A stretch of 64,000 nucleotides of DNA from Hirsutella rhossiliensis (GCF_020360975.1 NW_025408680.1:1178001-1242000); one strand, 5' to 3'; positions 11,100-24,515 are shown, numbered from the stretch's first letter. Notes: generated by a model not told the origin, from the sequence alone. Made by a program: numbers and translations.

Positions 11100-12912
11100 G
11101 CCTAGTAACGTTAAGGGTAAGTATTAATAAGAAGAAGGGACTTAACGCGCTTATAAATACTAGCTATAATTACTATATTATAGTAATCGAGAAGGTAGTA
11201 AAGAAGCTATAGATACCTCTTACTAATAAGAGGAGAAGATAACTAGGGCCGTTCTTAAAAGATACTTTAGCCTTATAAATAAATAGAATTATAGTATTTA
11301 AGATAGATATTAATAGCTATATAAAGTAAACCTTTATATATATAGTCCCTAGGCTAAGCTATAATATATTCCTAGGGAGGCTATAGATAAAGAAGAACTA
11401 AGTAATATATAATATAATAAGGGATTAGATTTAATATAGTAAGGCTAAGATCTAAATAGGCTTATAAAGATCGGAAGTAATAAGGAGGGTAGAATAAATC
11501 TAAGGGGTAAGGATCGTTAGCGTAGTAGTATTCGCGGCGGAATATTAAAGGGAGAGGGCGGTAAAGGATAATAAGGGAAGGTAAAGAATAGTTAATATCT
11601 AGGCGATTATAATAAAGGATATAAAGAGAGCACCCTAGCTAAAGATAGCGGTAGACTTAATAGACTATATCTTAAAGTAAGTGCTAGATATATACTTAGA
11701 CCTTTTTATACTAAAGAAGGCTTTAAAGATACCCTTATATAGGCTAAAGGTAAACTATAAGATTAACTTAATACTAAATAAGGATAAGGTAGAGCCCCCC
11801 TTACTATAGGGACCCTTCTATAATATATTAAGGGAGGAACTCTTAGTACTAAGGAAGACCCTAAGCGAGCTAATAAAGGTAAGTCTAATCCGCCTAAGTA
11901 GCTCCTTAGCCGCGGCCTTAGTACTCTTTACCTAAACGTTAAATAGTTACTTATAGTTTTACTATAACTACTAGGCCTTAAACGCAATTATAAAGAAAGA
12001 TAGGTAAGCGCTACGCTTAATTATAAAGAGACTATAGATACTTATAAAGGTAAAGTAGTTTATAAAGCTTAATATTATAGCAGCGTTCTATAAGATCTAG
12101 ATAGTAAAGGGCTATAATTTTAAGATAGCCTTTTAGATAAAGTTTAGATTATTTAAGTAGTAGGTATACTTATTTAGCTTAATAAGGCCGCTAGCTACCT
12201 TTTAATAATATATTAATAAGGTACTAAGGGAATACCTATAAAAGTTTATTATAGCGTATATAGATAATATCTTAATCTACTTATTTAAGTCTTTTTAAGA
12301 CTATTAAAAGAAGGTAGTAAAGGTACTTTAAAAGCTATAAAAGGTAGGCTTAATACTAAACTTAAGGAAGTATAACTTTATAATAAAGGAGGTTAAGTAC
12401 CTAAGCTTTATTATATAAGTAAGGGGTAAGGTTCGATACGATTTAAAGAAGATCTAAGTAATATAGATATAGTAGGTACCCTAGAACGTAAGAAGAGTCT
12501 AGAGCTTCTTTAGCTTTGCGAACTACTACTAGGCTTTTATACTACTCTATATAAAGGCATCGGTATACTTAGACGGCCTTTATAAGAAAGGCGCGATCTT
12601 TGAGTAAATAAATAAGTACTAAGTAGCGTTTAAGTTTATCTAGAACGCCTTTTATAACGCCTTAGTACTATAACTCTATAACTTAAAGAGAGAAATATAC
12701 TTAAAGGCGGACTATTCTAGATATATAATAAGGGGGGCGCTAATATAAGTAGGGCTAAATAGTATATAATACTTAGTAGGATTCTTCTTAAAGAGACTAA
12801 ACTTAGTAGAGTATAACTACTTAATCTATAATAAGGAGATACTTATAATTATATAGTACTTAGACTTTTAAGGAGTAAAACTTTAAAATATACCTACTTT
12901 TATACTACTAAC
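11100..12912 (+). pseudogene. Gypsy-2 protease, RT and RNase H, truncated
   Basis: After gag comes a retropepsin region (about 11120-11400; a VPRLSYNIFLG-like flap block). A full Ty3/gypsy RT follows (about 11700-12300), with motifs for the fingers, the AFYKI-like block, an ATFQQYIN-like block and the active-site box at 12257-12268. That box reads Tyr-Ile-Asp-Asn, so the second Asp was lost to RIP as in Gypsy-1. RNase H starts near 12440 and is cut at 12912 by a Copia-1 LTR. Integrase is missing here. The integrase tail and chromodomain at 23400-24515, on the same strand, may be the rest of this element. Confidence 0.85.
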
Positions 12913-13398
12913 TCTCGCGAAGAGAGATATAAGAAGTATATAAAAATACACGAAGTTAAAATTAAAAGTAAGGGGTCGGATAGGCAGGGCAGAGAGATTT
13001 AATTCTTACGGGAGCAGCAATTAAGGCAGGGGAGTAATTATTATATTGCCTTAATTATCCTTCTTTCCTCTATCTAACGCCCCTCTTTATACCTAACTAG
13101 AATCTTAATTAATAAAGAAGATCCTGCTTAAAGAAGCTACTAATATCCTTTCGACTACCGAGCTTTTTACTAGTTTTTTCCCCTCTTTTCTAGCCGTTGC
13201 CGGCATATCCGTCTTATCTTTCGCTACCTCTATAGGAAGCTATCGCTACTTCTACTTCCCTTTATGCCCCTACCCTCCTTTCTATACCTCTTTTTAGCTC
13301 CTTCTTCCTTTTTCTATACCGGGTGTTTTTAGCTTCCTTAGTCCCTCGTGCTAAGGGATATCTCTAAGAACTACGAAATTAGGCTACGCTTCGCTATA
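12913..13398 (-). repeat. Copia-1 #1 3' LTR (486 bp)
   Basis: Starts TCTCGCGAAG and ends CTTCGCTATA on this strand, which is TGTCGCGAAG...CTTCGCGAGA in element orientation before RIP. It abuts the purine tract at 13399 onward. It carries the longer LTR variant near 13310-13330. Confidence 0.9.
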
Positions 13399-16300
13399 CA
13401 CCCCCTTAGCTATAGCCTGCACCTTTAGGGCATAGCTAATACGGCTTTAGGCTAGTAAGCGTATAGAGGAGGTTCTTAGCTCTATACTTCTCCCTTTACT
13501 CGAGGAAGGTAAGGGCCCTTTTAGGTCCCTAGGCTCTTTTAGACCTACTTAAGGAAAAGGGGCCTAAAAAGGGGAAAGTCCTATAAGAAAGGGGGCCTTC
13601 TTAGAAGGGAAAAACCTAATTAAATAGGGGGCCCTCTAAAGGGAAAAACCTCTTCCTTTTCTTTAGCTATAGACGTTACCTTCTCGTATAGGCTATTAGC
13701 TCCTCTCGTAGACTCTTAAGGCGGGCTTTTAAGGATAGCTTTTATCGAACGTCTTCTAGCCTAATTTACTATATAAAGACAGCTACCTTCTACTTTAGTA
13801 AGGGCTTTATAAGACCGTTAGCTTTTATTAATACCGTTAGAACCTAACGGACGGAAATAAGTCCCCTTTAGACCTCTTAGCGTAACTAATACTAGTAGAT
13901 ATCGATATACTATAGCTAGGTCGATAACTTACTATTTTCTATTAAAATTCTTATAGTCTATATATTATTGTATTCTATAGCTAATAGGATCGGAATTTAT
14001 AGTCGTAACGATATTAGTAGCCGGCTAAGGAAAGTCGCTTCTTTTAACGCTTCTAAAAGAGCTAGTATCTCTGCCTCTATATTAAAAGTTATAACGGTAG
14101 CCTGCTTCGAAGCTCTCGAAGTAATAGTTCCTCTAAAAAGGGATATAATATACCTTTATAAGCTCTTTCTATCTAAGGAATTATCTATAAAGGACGAATC
14201 GCTTAAATAAAGGAAGATTTCTATAGCTTGTTTCCTTCCCTACCCTCCTAGGCGTAGACTATATAATCTCGTTAAATAGAGATAAAGGATAGCTCTATCT
14301 ACTACTTCTTAATGCTTAGGGCTAGGATTCTTATTATACCTAGCTAGCTAGGAGACCGTAAAAGAGATATCCGGTCTAATAGAAATAGCTAAAAAAAGTA
14401 AGGATCCTACCTTCTATTAATATTAGTGTTTCTCTTACTCCTTAGCTTAAAAGAACGTATCTAGTAAAAGCTCTTTATCTAATATAGGCGTAGAGGGAAG
14501 CTTCTTATCGAGGGAATTAAGAAGGAATTTATAAGCGACCTTATCGATATAGGCGTCCTAGGTAAGCTAGATAGTCTATTAGGACCTATTCCGAAGGATT
14601 CGTATCCCTAGGAACTACTTTAGTTCCCCTAGCCTAGTTATCTTATACCTTTATTATAGGCCTCGTATAGCCTCCCTAGTAGTAGCTTCTTCCTCTTTTA
14701 GGTAGGCCTAGATAATATTATCGACGTAGAAGAAGACTATAATTTTTCCCTTTTATATTATATACGGTTCCTAAGGGACTTTCTTAAAGCCTAGGGCTTT
14801 AAGGGAACCTATTAAATGCTATTGCTAAAGAAGGGGTAATCTTCGTAGTCCGTATAGAGCTTTCCTAAGCCGTAGAACCTTTCCTAGCTATTAAAAGCCT
14901 AGTAAAAGGCGTATATAAATAACTTCTTCTTCTTCCTCGAGTAGACAGTTAATAAAGGCGTTAACTATATCTATCTATTTAAGCTCGAGGTCGAATTCTG
15001 CTGCTATAGCTATAAGGGTCCGAAAAGACATCCCTGCTAGGGTGGTTGCCCTAGTAGGTAGATCCCCTTTTTCCTATTAATTCCTATAGATAACTAGCCG
15101 GGCTTTATACTTTTAAAGGAAGCTATGTTTATTAGTCTTATAGATAAAGACCTACTTATAGCTAAGGACCTGTTTTCCTCTTGCTTTTTCCTTAAGGACC
15201 TCTTTAAAAGACCCTATCTCTTCGTATAAGGCTAGGTAGTCTTTCTAAGCCTAGAAAAACTAGTCTCTAAAGGGGTGTCTTTCTAGCTGCTTTTAGTTTA
15301 CTAGTAGGTCCGGGAGGTCTCTTTTATATACCTTCCTTGCTAATATTAGCTTAAATAGCCGGCCTGCTATAAACGCTCCGTAGGAACCGTCTTCTATTAG
15401 CGTTAGGTAGAAGTCGGAAAAACGATCGAAATAGGGGAGAGGTTAGTCTTCTTTAGTATCCGTATCGGGCCCTATACCTTCCTTTACTTCTCGAAGCAGG
15501 GATAAAAAGGCAGCTAGGTAATCCTTCGAGAGAGGTGCCTTTCCTACCCCCTTAGGGACCGAGACGGGAAGACTAACTAAAAAAGCTGCTTTTAGATCTT
15601 CTTCTTATTCTATAAGAGGAGGCGTAGGGAGGTAGGCGTATTCTAGCTCTACTGCTTTCCTATAGTCTCCTTCTTTGTTTAGATTATCTAATCTAGTAGC
15701 TTCCTCTTCTTCTTCTTCGAAGTCGGCGTTATCCTCGACTACTTCGACGTCGGTTTCTTCTTCCGTTTCCTCGTCTAGGGCCTCTTCTTAAGACTGTTAG
15801 GAAGGGGGGATTTAGATCTTCTAAATTAGCTAACGTTATAAGAGTAAGAAGGGCTATTAATCCCTCTTTCTATCGAAGAAGCTAGATTCGTCGAAAATTA
15901 TATCCCTAGTCGAAATAACCTTCTATAGAAGAGGAATCTAGATCCGGAAGATATTCGTAGAATTATAACTAACGAGGTAACTAATAAAGGCTCTCGGATT
16001 AAGCTTTCTTTTCTTCTTCCTTTTTAGCTATACATCGGTAGTTATTACGTATGCCTTATAGCTATAGGCACGAAGGTAGGCTAGCGAGGCCCTCTTCTTC
16101 GTAAAGAGCTCGAGGGGGGATTTCTAGTTTATTCCTTAGTTTAGTCCCCTAGGGTCCTTAGGGTCCCTTAGGGTCCGGTTCCGAAGGTAATAGGCGGTCT
16201 TAACGACTTCCCTCTAAAGGTCGTATAGAAGCCTTATAGTAAGTATTATCGTACGGGCCCTTTCTATTATAGCACCCCTTAATCTTTCTACCCCTCCGTT

Positions 16301-18756
16301 CTAGGCCTAGGTATTCGGTGCTAACGGAAGGGGTAAAATGCCCCTTTTTCGAAGCTAATTTAAGATATCCTTCGTAAATAGCTCTCTATTAGACCGTATC
16401 TTCTTTACCTTATAGCTAAAGTAGGATTTTATCTAGTTAACGAAGTCTTAGAGGGCAAACTAGTTATACTTACTTAAGTAGGTCCGTAAGAAATAGGGGA
16501 AAACTATCCCTAAAAAAGCGTCTATAAAAAACATTACTCTAATAAAGCTTTCCTAATCCCTAGAGACGTCGGTCTAGTCGACCTAAATTTCCTTACACGG
16601 ATAGTCCGGCCGTATTAGGGTCCGTCTAGAAATTCGTCTCCTAGTCTTTCCTTAGCCGTAGTATTCGCATTCTACGGTCTTTAGGCCCCTTATTCGTACG
16701 CCTTATTATTAGCCTAGCTTATATAAAGCTAGGGGGCCTAGGTAACCGAGTCGTGCGTGCTAAAGAATGCCGTCTCCTTAGGCTGCTAAAAGAGGGTCTT
16801 TTATAGTAGACCTATTCCTCCTAGTAGGGAAAGCTAACTTCTCGAGTGTTTCCTTACTATAAATAGGTTGGAATTTAAGAACGAATTAACCGAATTTCTC
16901 CTTAATAAGCCTAATAGTTTAATTCTTCTAGACTAGCCTCGTAGGCTTAGACGTCGTATCCTAGAAGATTCCTTCCTCTCGAAGAAGGCGGAAGGAAATT
17001 AAGCTTATTAAAAATCGAGGGCAAAAAGCTACTCTTTTTCTTTAAAGAATTCGTATAGATCCGTTAGGTAATTTTATCGTAAAATTTACCCTTCTATATC
17101 CCTCTATCCGTACGGTTAATTCCCCGGCAATAAGATATTCCCTTTATGCCTTCTTAAAGGACCGGAATCGTAAGAGTATATTATAGATATCGAGGGAAGC
17201 ACTAAAGTTAAGGATAGCTGATTTTCGTAGGGGATAATCGGAGGGCTCTAACGGTTAGTCTTAGCCTTATTAATCCGTAGGGAAGACAAAGGCCGGATTT
17301 ACTATACTAACGATTTTTCCTCGAATTTACAGCTCGAATAGGGGCAGCGGCGTTATTAGTTGCTATTTCTTAGCAACCCGAATCTCGTCTATCTTCTTCT
17401 ATAACGAGTGGTCCTCCTTAAGAGACTATTATATTATTTCTCGTAGCCTCTTTAAAGGGTTAATTCCTTTAGGTCGGTTTTCCTCGAAGACCTACTAGCA
17501 GTCTTCTAGCCGATAGGGCTTTTTGCATGCTTAGTAGGTAGGTCGATTCCTCCTCGTTCGTTTCTTCGAGGAATCCTCGTCCCGGTCTAGAAGGTCTGCT
17601 TAAAAACCCCCCCTTTTTACCCCTTATTACTAATATTAACGAGGTTCGATTTCGACTAGTTCCTTGATTTTTCTACTAACGGACTAAAAGGTCTATTAAG
17701 GGACTAGTCGGGCCGGTCTAATAGACGGGACCGGGCCCGGAGTAAAAGGCGGAGCCGGGGCCGGGGCTAGGGCAGCCGTTAAAAACGGGGTTAAGGCTCT
17801 TAAGGGAGGAGGAGCCGAAGGAGCAACAGCCGCAATAGCAGTAGCGGGGGCCGTAGTAATAGGGGCTATAGCAGCTATAGGTCGAGCTGTCTAGGTCGAG
17901 TGCTAGCCACGAAGGAATAAGACTGCTTACTATTATACTCTAGCAGCCTCTTCGTCTAGTTCCTAGCTAGCCTCTCGAAAGATAGTCGAGTAACCGTTAC
18001 TAATAGGCTTTATTAGTAGAGATATATCCCGTAGCTACTAGCCGGAAAGAGCTTCTATAAGGAAGTATTAGTTAGCTTCCTCGAGGATTTCTTCTTACTT
18101 AGCTAGCTATAAAGAAGCTAGTAGGTTCCTAGCAGAAAAAGTTCCTAGGTAGGCCGTATAGGTCTTCCTAATACGGTTAGTTATATAACCTCTCGAGGGA
18201 GCTATCGAGGTCTCGAGCTTTAAAAGCTACTACCTAGGAGTCTCTTCCTCTTAAAGAGAGATTAGCTTTACGGCACTAACGGATTCCGTTATCGCTATAC
18301 GAGTAGCCGTTAGTAGCTTCGTTTTATATAGGTATTCCTTATAGTAACTCTCGTAGTTACCTAAGGCAGCAGAAAAAGCTCTCTATTATATAGTGGTTAG
18401 CTCGGAGAAGAGGGTAGCTCCCTCTATAAAGTCCGCTGCCCTAAGACAAAGAAGGGGCTTAAGAGGGTCCTACTTATTAGAGAAGACTAAATTATAGATA
18501 GTTCTATCTATACGAGCCCGTAGCTCCTTTACCTACTTATCCTAATCTTAGGGCTCTATAAGAATCGTTCTATGGACCGTAGGGACGGTAGAGGAGTCGG
18601 TTTTCGTTATCGTTGCGAAAGAGGGGGGATAGAAAAGTTAGGTAAAAATCGGCTTTTCTAATAAGAGGGGTAAAGGGAAGCTACGAGGGATATAAGAAGG
18701 GTGCCTTTTATAGTAGCTAGAAGGTATAGGAATTCTATTCCTCCCGGGCTTATAAC
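13399..18756 (-). pseudogene. Copia-1 #1 gag-pol polyprotein
   Basis: Minus-strand remains of a single Ty1/copia polyprotein. By alignment to copy #3, gag is about 17690-18570, protease 17050-17250, integrase 15950-16780, RT 14300-15260 and RNase H 13700-14300. The RT active site at 14717-14728 reads Tyr-Val-Asp-Asn, so the second Asp is lost by RIP. CAG repeats coding an Ala/Pro-rich gag tail (17821-17852) are partly turned to TAG. Primer site and leader are at 18560-18756. No frame is intact; the plus-strand frame at 13968-14210 is only its antisense shadow. Confidence 0.88.
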
Positions 18757-19206
18757 TCTCGCGTAGAGAGATGCGAGAAGTGTATATAAAATGCACGAAG
18801 GTGAAAGTAGAAGTAAGGGGTCGGATAGGTAGGGCAGAGATGTTTGAATCTTACGGGGGCAGCAATTGCAGTAGGGGAGTGATTGTTATATTGCCTTAAT
18901 TGTCCTTCTTTCCTCTATCTAACGCCCCTCTTTATACCCTTCTAGCATCTTAATTAATAAAGAAGATCCTGCTTAAAGAAGCTACTAATGTCCTTTCGAC
19001 TACCGAGCTTTTTGCCGGTTTTTCCCCTCCTTTCTAGCCGTTGCCGGCATATCCGTCTTATCTCTCGCCACCTCTATAAGAAGCCATCGCTACTTCTGCT
19101 TCCCCTTATGCCCCCACCCTCCTTTCTATACCTCTTTTTAGCTCCTTAGTCCCTCTTACTAAGGGATATCTCCGAGAACTGCGAAATCAGGCCACGCTTC
19201 GCGATA
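18757..19206 (-). repeat. Copia-1 #1 5' LTR (450 bp, internal deletion)
   Basis: Same ends as the other Copia-1 LTRs but about 36 bp shorter, missing the segment between the GCTCCTT word and CTTAGTCCC near 19145. It keeps more TpG/CpA than its partner LTR. Adjacent on its left, 18743-18756 reads the RIPed primer site. Confidence 0.9.
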
Positions 19207-22200
19207 ATTATAGATTTAGAGGGCCCTACTATAAGAAAGTCGTCGATATAAATTACTAAGGCTATAGTATAGTCCTTATTTATAAATACTTCTTTATTTA
19301 TTAAAAGAGAAAGAAATCCGAGTTTATTTAGTATAATATTTAAATAATTATACTAGAGCTTAAGACTTTAATTTAGGCTATATAAAACTTTCTTTAGCTT
19401 TACTTTAATTTAACCGGTTTTATATAGGTCTAGGAACTTTAGTTAATTTAATTCCTTTAGCTCTATAAGCTAATCTATATTTTAAATAATATTCTTTAAG
19501 AGCGTATTCTTCGTAGCCTAAAAGAAGATCGATATATACTTTACTATCTATATCGGTATATATAAAGGCATTTATTATATCTATTTATAAAACTTTAAAT
19601 TCGTAGATAATAGCTAAAATAAGTAGAATTCTAATAGATTCGGGTCTAGCTATAGTCGAGAAGGTATCTAGGAAATCTAAGCTATAGATCTACTTAAATC
19701 CCTATATTACGAAACGGGCTTTATATTTTATTATATTATTTTAACTATCCTTCTTAATAGTATAGACCTAGCGGCCTCTTATAGCCTCCTTATCCCTAAG
19801 GAGGTAGGAAACTTCCTAAGATTTATATTTAATTAGCTAGATAATTTCCTTAATTATAGCTTCTTTTTAAAATACTACTTTAGGGCTATTTATTACCTAT
19901 TTATAGGTCTTTAAAAATTTTAGATCCTAATTTTCTATACTAGCTAGAATTAACTCTATAAAATTATAGTTTAAGAATAAATTAACGTTAAGGTATTCGA
20001 TATAGTTAGATTTAAACCCTTCCGCCTTCTTAGGTAATTCTACTACTATTTTACTAGTAGTAGGAATAGGATCTTTATTTAAAGACTCTTCTTTTATAAA
20101 GGGTAAGGGACTTTTATCTCTAGGTTCTTTAGTAGCTTCCTTTATAAGGATATAGCTTTCTAGCTTATCTTTATTTATAATAAAATTAAAATCAAAGGTA
20201 TTATTACTATTAGAAATTTCTGGATTTCTTATAAATTTATTTTCTAGTATAGTAATATCTTTAAAGATAGTAATCTTTCTCTTAGAAATCTCTTAGATTT
20301 TATATATATTTTCTAAATAGCCTACTATTATTCCCTTAAAAGCTCTATTATCTAGCTTATCTTTAAAGTCTTTATTCTTATAATATATAAGGCTGCTAAA
20401 GGTCTTAATTTTATTTAAGGTCTAATAGGGTAGTATTATATTATCCCTCTTTTTTATAGGACTTTTAAATCCTATTATAGAATACGGTGATTTCTTATAT
20501 AAATAGGTAGCTATTAAAATAGCTTCTCCCTATAAATATTTAGGAAGCCTAGTAGTAAATAAAAGAGCTTATACTTTTTCTAATATAGTACGATTTATTC
20601 TTTTTATTCTACCGTTAGATTCTAGCGTCCTAGGAAGACTAGAATTAAAGGTAATTCCTTCTTTTTTATAGTAGAGCTTTATTTTATATATAAATTCTTT
20701 AGTATTATTAGAAAATGCTTCTCTAATCCTAGTATTTTTAGGGTTACTTTCTACCCTATCTTTAAATCCTAGGAACCTATCTAGGGCTTCCCCCTTTTTT
20801 CGAAGAAGGTATATTTCTAGATATTAGGTTCTTATATCTAGGAAAGAAATATAATAGTAATATTTATTATAAGTAAGCACTTTAATTAGCCCTTAAATAT
20901 CTAATACTATTTTTTCTAAATAGGTATAAGACTTATACAAAGCTTATTTATTAACCTTATTCGTTGCTTTAGCTTTAATATATATTTCGCATTATCTTAT
21001 TTTATTTTCCTCTTTTAAAGGTATTTTTATATTCTTATTATATCTTTTTAATATTTCTAAAATAGCCCTACTATTTATATACCCTAAGCGTAAGTACTAA
21101 ATATAAATATCTATATCCTTTGCCTTTAAAGACATAATAAGGATTAATTAGCTTTCTAATAAAGGTTCTATAGGAATTTAATATAATTTATTTCTAAGAA
21201 ATCCTTTAGTAAGGACCTTAGCCTTATTATTTAATAAGAGGACTTTATTTCCTCCTATTAAGGCATAGGTATTATTAAAATAAGATTAGGATAGTATATT
21301 TACCCTTAATTTAGGTATATAAAAGCAGTGTCGAAGGATATACCTTTTACTATTATATAGGAACTTAAATACTAAGTCCCCCTTTCCTTTTACTAATATA
21401 AAGGAAGCTTTTTCCTAGTAAACTTTAGACTTAATTTCTTTATAGTTAATAAGGAAATCCTTATTCGATACTATATACCTAGTAGCTCTAGTATTATAAA
21501 TAAAATTAAAGATCCCTTTATTTTTATAACTAGGAAATCCTCTTTCTCTTACCTTTAAAACTAATTCCTTTATTCTAGGAATTAAGGCTTTTAAAGGTCC
21601 TAAAATAAAGTCTTTATTAGCTTCTACTATAAGGATATTTATAGAGGTTAAAACTACCTCTAAATCCTTAGACGTTTATATAAGGGTCGGAGCCCTAAAA
21701 AGGTCTATAAGGTCGATATCTAGGTCTATATTTTCTTACGAAGCTATATTTAAGACCTTATTACTATCGTTTAAATCGGACTCTAGCTATATAATTCGAG
21801 CATTCCTTCTTTTATTAGTAGTAGAAATACTACTTAAAGGGGATTTCTTCCTAAAAGAAGAAGGAGAAGAAAAAGAAGATTTTCTCTTCTTAGAAATTTA
21901 AGTCCTATTATCCTTTTTTCCTTTATTTAAAACCTAATAAGTAGGAGCCTTATTTAGGTATAATTTATAGTAATTTACTATAAAATGCCCTAGGTTTTTA
22001 TATTCCTTATAATAAGGAGTATCTATAGAATTTCTATAGGATTTCTAAGGCTTCCTTTATATTAAGAAGGCTTTCTTTAAAGATTCGTCTATATCCTTTA
22101 TTCTTCTTACTTCGTCTAAAGGACTAGCTATTAAGGTTTCGAGGGTAAATACTATAGAATTATACCTAAGGCTCTATATAATATTTATAATATAACTTCT

Positions 22201-22690
22201 AAATTCCTTATTAAGGTAATTAAGAATCTATGCTATAAGAATAACTTCTAGAATTTCTATATTATAGGATTTTAAATCCTTATAAATTTCCTTTACCTTA
22301 TTAAGGTATTTCTCTAAATTAAAATCTAAGGGACTAAGATTAAAGAGCTGCTTAATAAGCAGATAATTCGACGAAAAGTTCAACGGATTATATAGCTTTT
22401 AAAGCTTATCCTACGCTTCTTTAGCATTTTTTAAATGCCGAATTTATATTAAGGGACTATCTTTAACTTAAAGGAATATTATAGATAAAGCCTCCGTAGT
22501 CTATATATAATTTACTTACTTTAGAGCAGTTATAAGCTTTTCTTTTATAAGGATAGCTTCTATCCTTATAGTCTATAAGGTATAATTTAAATTTCCCTTA
22601 AGTCTAGTAAATTTATATTCTTTCTATCTACCTATTTTATATAAATTCGGTATTATCTCGTTTATAGGGATCGAGAAGTCTAGACGGGAG
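19207..22690 (-). pseudogene. Copia-2C gag-pol, 3' truncated
   Basis: Reading right to left: a UBN2-type copia gag (about 22680-21850), retropepsin around 21500, integrase (about 21130-20500), then an RT that ends at the active-site box 19239-19250 (Tyr-Ile-Asp-Asp, both Asp kept). Stops from CAA, CAG and TGG are scattered throughout. The truncation point is exactly the Copia-1 #1 LTR edge. Confidence 0.85.
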
Positions 22691-22821
22691 TTTAAGAGTA
22701 TAGGAAGGTAAAAGAAGTTAGAGAGAATTTTAAAAGGAATTTTAATCGGGTATTTCGACAAGGAATTTTAAAGGTATAAGTTAATTTCCTAGCTTAAAAG
22801 GAGTAAGCTAGGCTTATAACC

Positions 22822-23399
22822 TCTTAAGGTATATAAGTAAAAGCGGAATTTTAGGAAATTAAAGAAGTATATAAGACTACGTAATAAAAGGGAAGAAGGA
22901 GTATAAATTAGGATTTTTAATAGAATTTATTAGTAGTATATTAGTATATAGAAGAGGTATTAAAGTTAATAATTTTCTCTCTATTTACTAGCGGATATAC
23001 TATCTTATATAGACAATTATAGCTAAACGGAAGAACCTTTTAGGACTAGATTTAGGCTGCTATATAGCCCTAAGACTAAGGAACTCCGTAATACCTTAAG
23101 TATATCTAGAAGTATCTTAGTTCTACTAATATTTATATTTAAAGGAGGTTAGTCGTACTAGTGTTCTTAAAAGGTCTTAAGAGGTCTTAGCTAGTATTCT
23201 AAGCTAGCTCTATTCCTTCGTTCCCCTATTATATAATAACCGGCAACCCGTTTAATATATAATAATATATAGAATAACGAGCGATTCTTACTTTATAGGA
23301 TAGGATTTTATCTATAATTAATATATAACCTATTAGCTTATATAATTAGGAGAGTATATTATAGCTGCTTTATTTATAGTAGGAACACCGTTCCTTATA
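22822..23399 (-). repeat. Copia-2C 5' LTR
   Basis: 578 bp, starting TCTTAAGGTATATAAG and ending CCGTTCCTTATA on this strand, matching the 568-569-bp LTRs of Copia-2A and 2B. The RIPed initiator-tRNA primer site lies directly left of it (22808-22821). The outer flank begins AGATA. Confidence 0.9.
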
Positions 23400-24515
23400 A
23401 GATATAGCTAAATATATAACTAACCGGCTATATAAGAAGCTTAACTAGCTATACTAAAAGTATACTATAATTATAAAAAGGTATATGTAATAAGCGTAGA
23501 ATCGGGTAATTGATAATATAAGCGGAAAGATTAGTCGAAGGAGTATAGGGTAGGATTTCGTCCGGAATTTATAACGAGTATATAAGGGGCTAAATAATAT
23601 ATTAAAAGAATAGCGTTGCAAAAGATACTTATAAACTTACTTATTATATCTACTACTCCTAGGGAAATCCTTGATCTTTTATAGACTATTGCTCGCCTAT
23701 TAGTAGACTAATTAGTTAGCTTTCTAGTATATTTTATAGTGCTTAAAAAGCTCTATCTATAGTATATCTTCCTAACCTAGTAGGTGGTCTAATTATAATA
23801 TAATAGTTAACGTAAGACTATAGGTTCTAGTATAAGTAGTAGATTTAACTAGAATGTTCTATGCCCTACCTATTCTCGTATCGCGGATATCTTCGGAACC
23901 GCTAGGCTAGAATAGGCAATAGGGTATCCGTTCTACTCGTAATTAGCTTATATAATCTTTACTAATTTTATTCTACTAGGATAGGCTTATCTTAACCCGC
24001 TTTTCCTAAAGGAAGGTATAGATATCTAGTAGAGGTCTTTATCTTTAAGGGTTATTCCCTTAGACTATATTATAGAGCCTCTTTTTACTAGCTTATTCTT
24101 AAAAGCCTCCCTATACTTATTATTTCTTTATAATAGTAAAATAGGAATATAAGGGTATATTCTTATAATAATAAAGGTAGTAAGCTTATATATAGTTAAG
24201 CTCGATATACTAAGGAGGGTATATAAAAGGCTTTATATAGAATTTCTCTACTAAGCGGTAGAGAACCTATTACCTAGATAGGTAGTCGACGACTATTAAC
24301 CGCTACTAATAATCGGGGAGGACGATAAGCCTAAGTATATTATTAAAGAGATCTAGTAAGTATAGTAAAGGTAAAGGGGGAGGGGTAGATAGTAATAAGT
24401 GCTCGTAAAATAGTAAGGGTATATAAACCTATTATAGTACCTATTAGACGACTTCTAGGAGACGGAAGCCCTAGAAGGATTTAAGAGATAGTAGGGAAAT
24501 ATAAGGGAGAACGAT
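23400..24515 (+). pseudogene. gypsy integrase C terminus and chromodomain
   Basis: Plus-strand translation, read through the solo LTR at 23472-24167, gives one continuous frame. It holds the integrase C-terminal segment (a YKKLN block, a VVSLYIVKLD block), the linker (a QVVDDYQPLLIIGEDD block) and a chromodomain (KYIIKEI, VLVK, then a LDDF-ETEALEGF end). It differs from the Gypsy-1 chromodomain. Orientation and content fit the missing 3' end of Gypsy-2. If so, the material between RNase H and this point was lost when Copia-1 #1 and Copia-2C were rearranged. Confidence 0.78.
23472..24167 (+). repeat. solo LTR, family S, copy c
   Basis: 696 bp, same ends as copies a and b, with ATAAT duplicated at 23467-23471 and 24168-24172. 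It splits the gypsy integrase/chromodomain frame, which reads on in register after removal of the insert and one target copy. Confidence 0.85.

Larger units (their letters stand above)
12913..19206 (-). mobile_element. Copia-1 #1, chimeric full-length Ty1/copia element
   Basis: A minus-strand copy of Copia-1 with both LTRs (12913-13398 and 18757-19206) and about 5.36 kb between them carrying RNase H, RT, integrase, protease and gag in copia order. The flanking pentamers differ (CTAAC on the left, ATTAT on the right), and the flanks belong to different hosts: Gypsy-2 RNase H on the left, Copia-2 RT on the right. The two LTRs also differ by a deletion of about 36 bp. This is what recombination between two separately inserted copies leaves behind. 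RIP is moderate. Confidence 0.92.
19207..23399 (-). mobile_element. Copia-2C, truncated Ty1/copia element
   Basis: The 5' portion of a Copia-2 element on the minus strand: 5' LTR (22822-23399), gag, protease, integrase and part of RT. Sequence stops at 19207 inside RT, next to the active site, where Copia-1 #1 begins. RNase H and the 3' LTR are absent. It matches Copia-2B (54888-59052) over its whole length. Its uninterrupted sequence at 21247-21251 shows the target used by Copia-1 #2 in Copia-2A. Confidence 0.9.

Noticed and set aside
13968..14210. 80-codon plus-strand frame
   Set aside because: It lies antisense to the Copia-1 #1 RNase H region, has no family features, and its counterpart in copy #3 (51660-51854) is equally a shadow.
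19207..19211. Shared ATTAT at 19207 and at 33854 as evidence that Copia-1 #1 and #4 are halves of one event
   Set aside because: The wider flanks are unrelated (Copia-2 RT and LINE 3' UTR), so the AT-rich match is probably chance.
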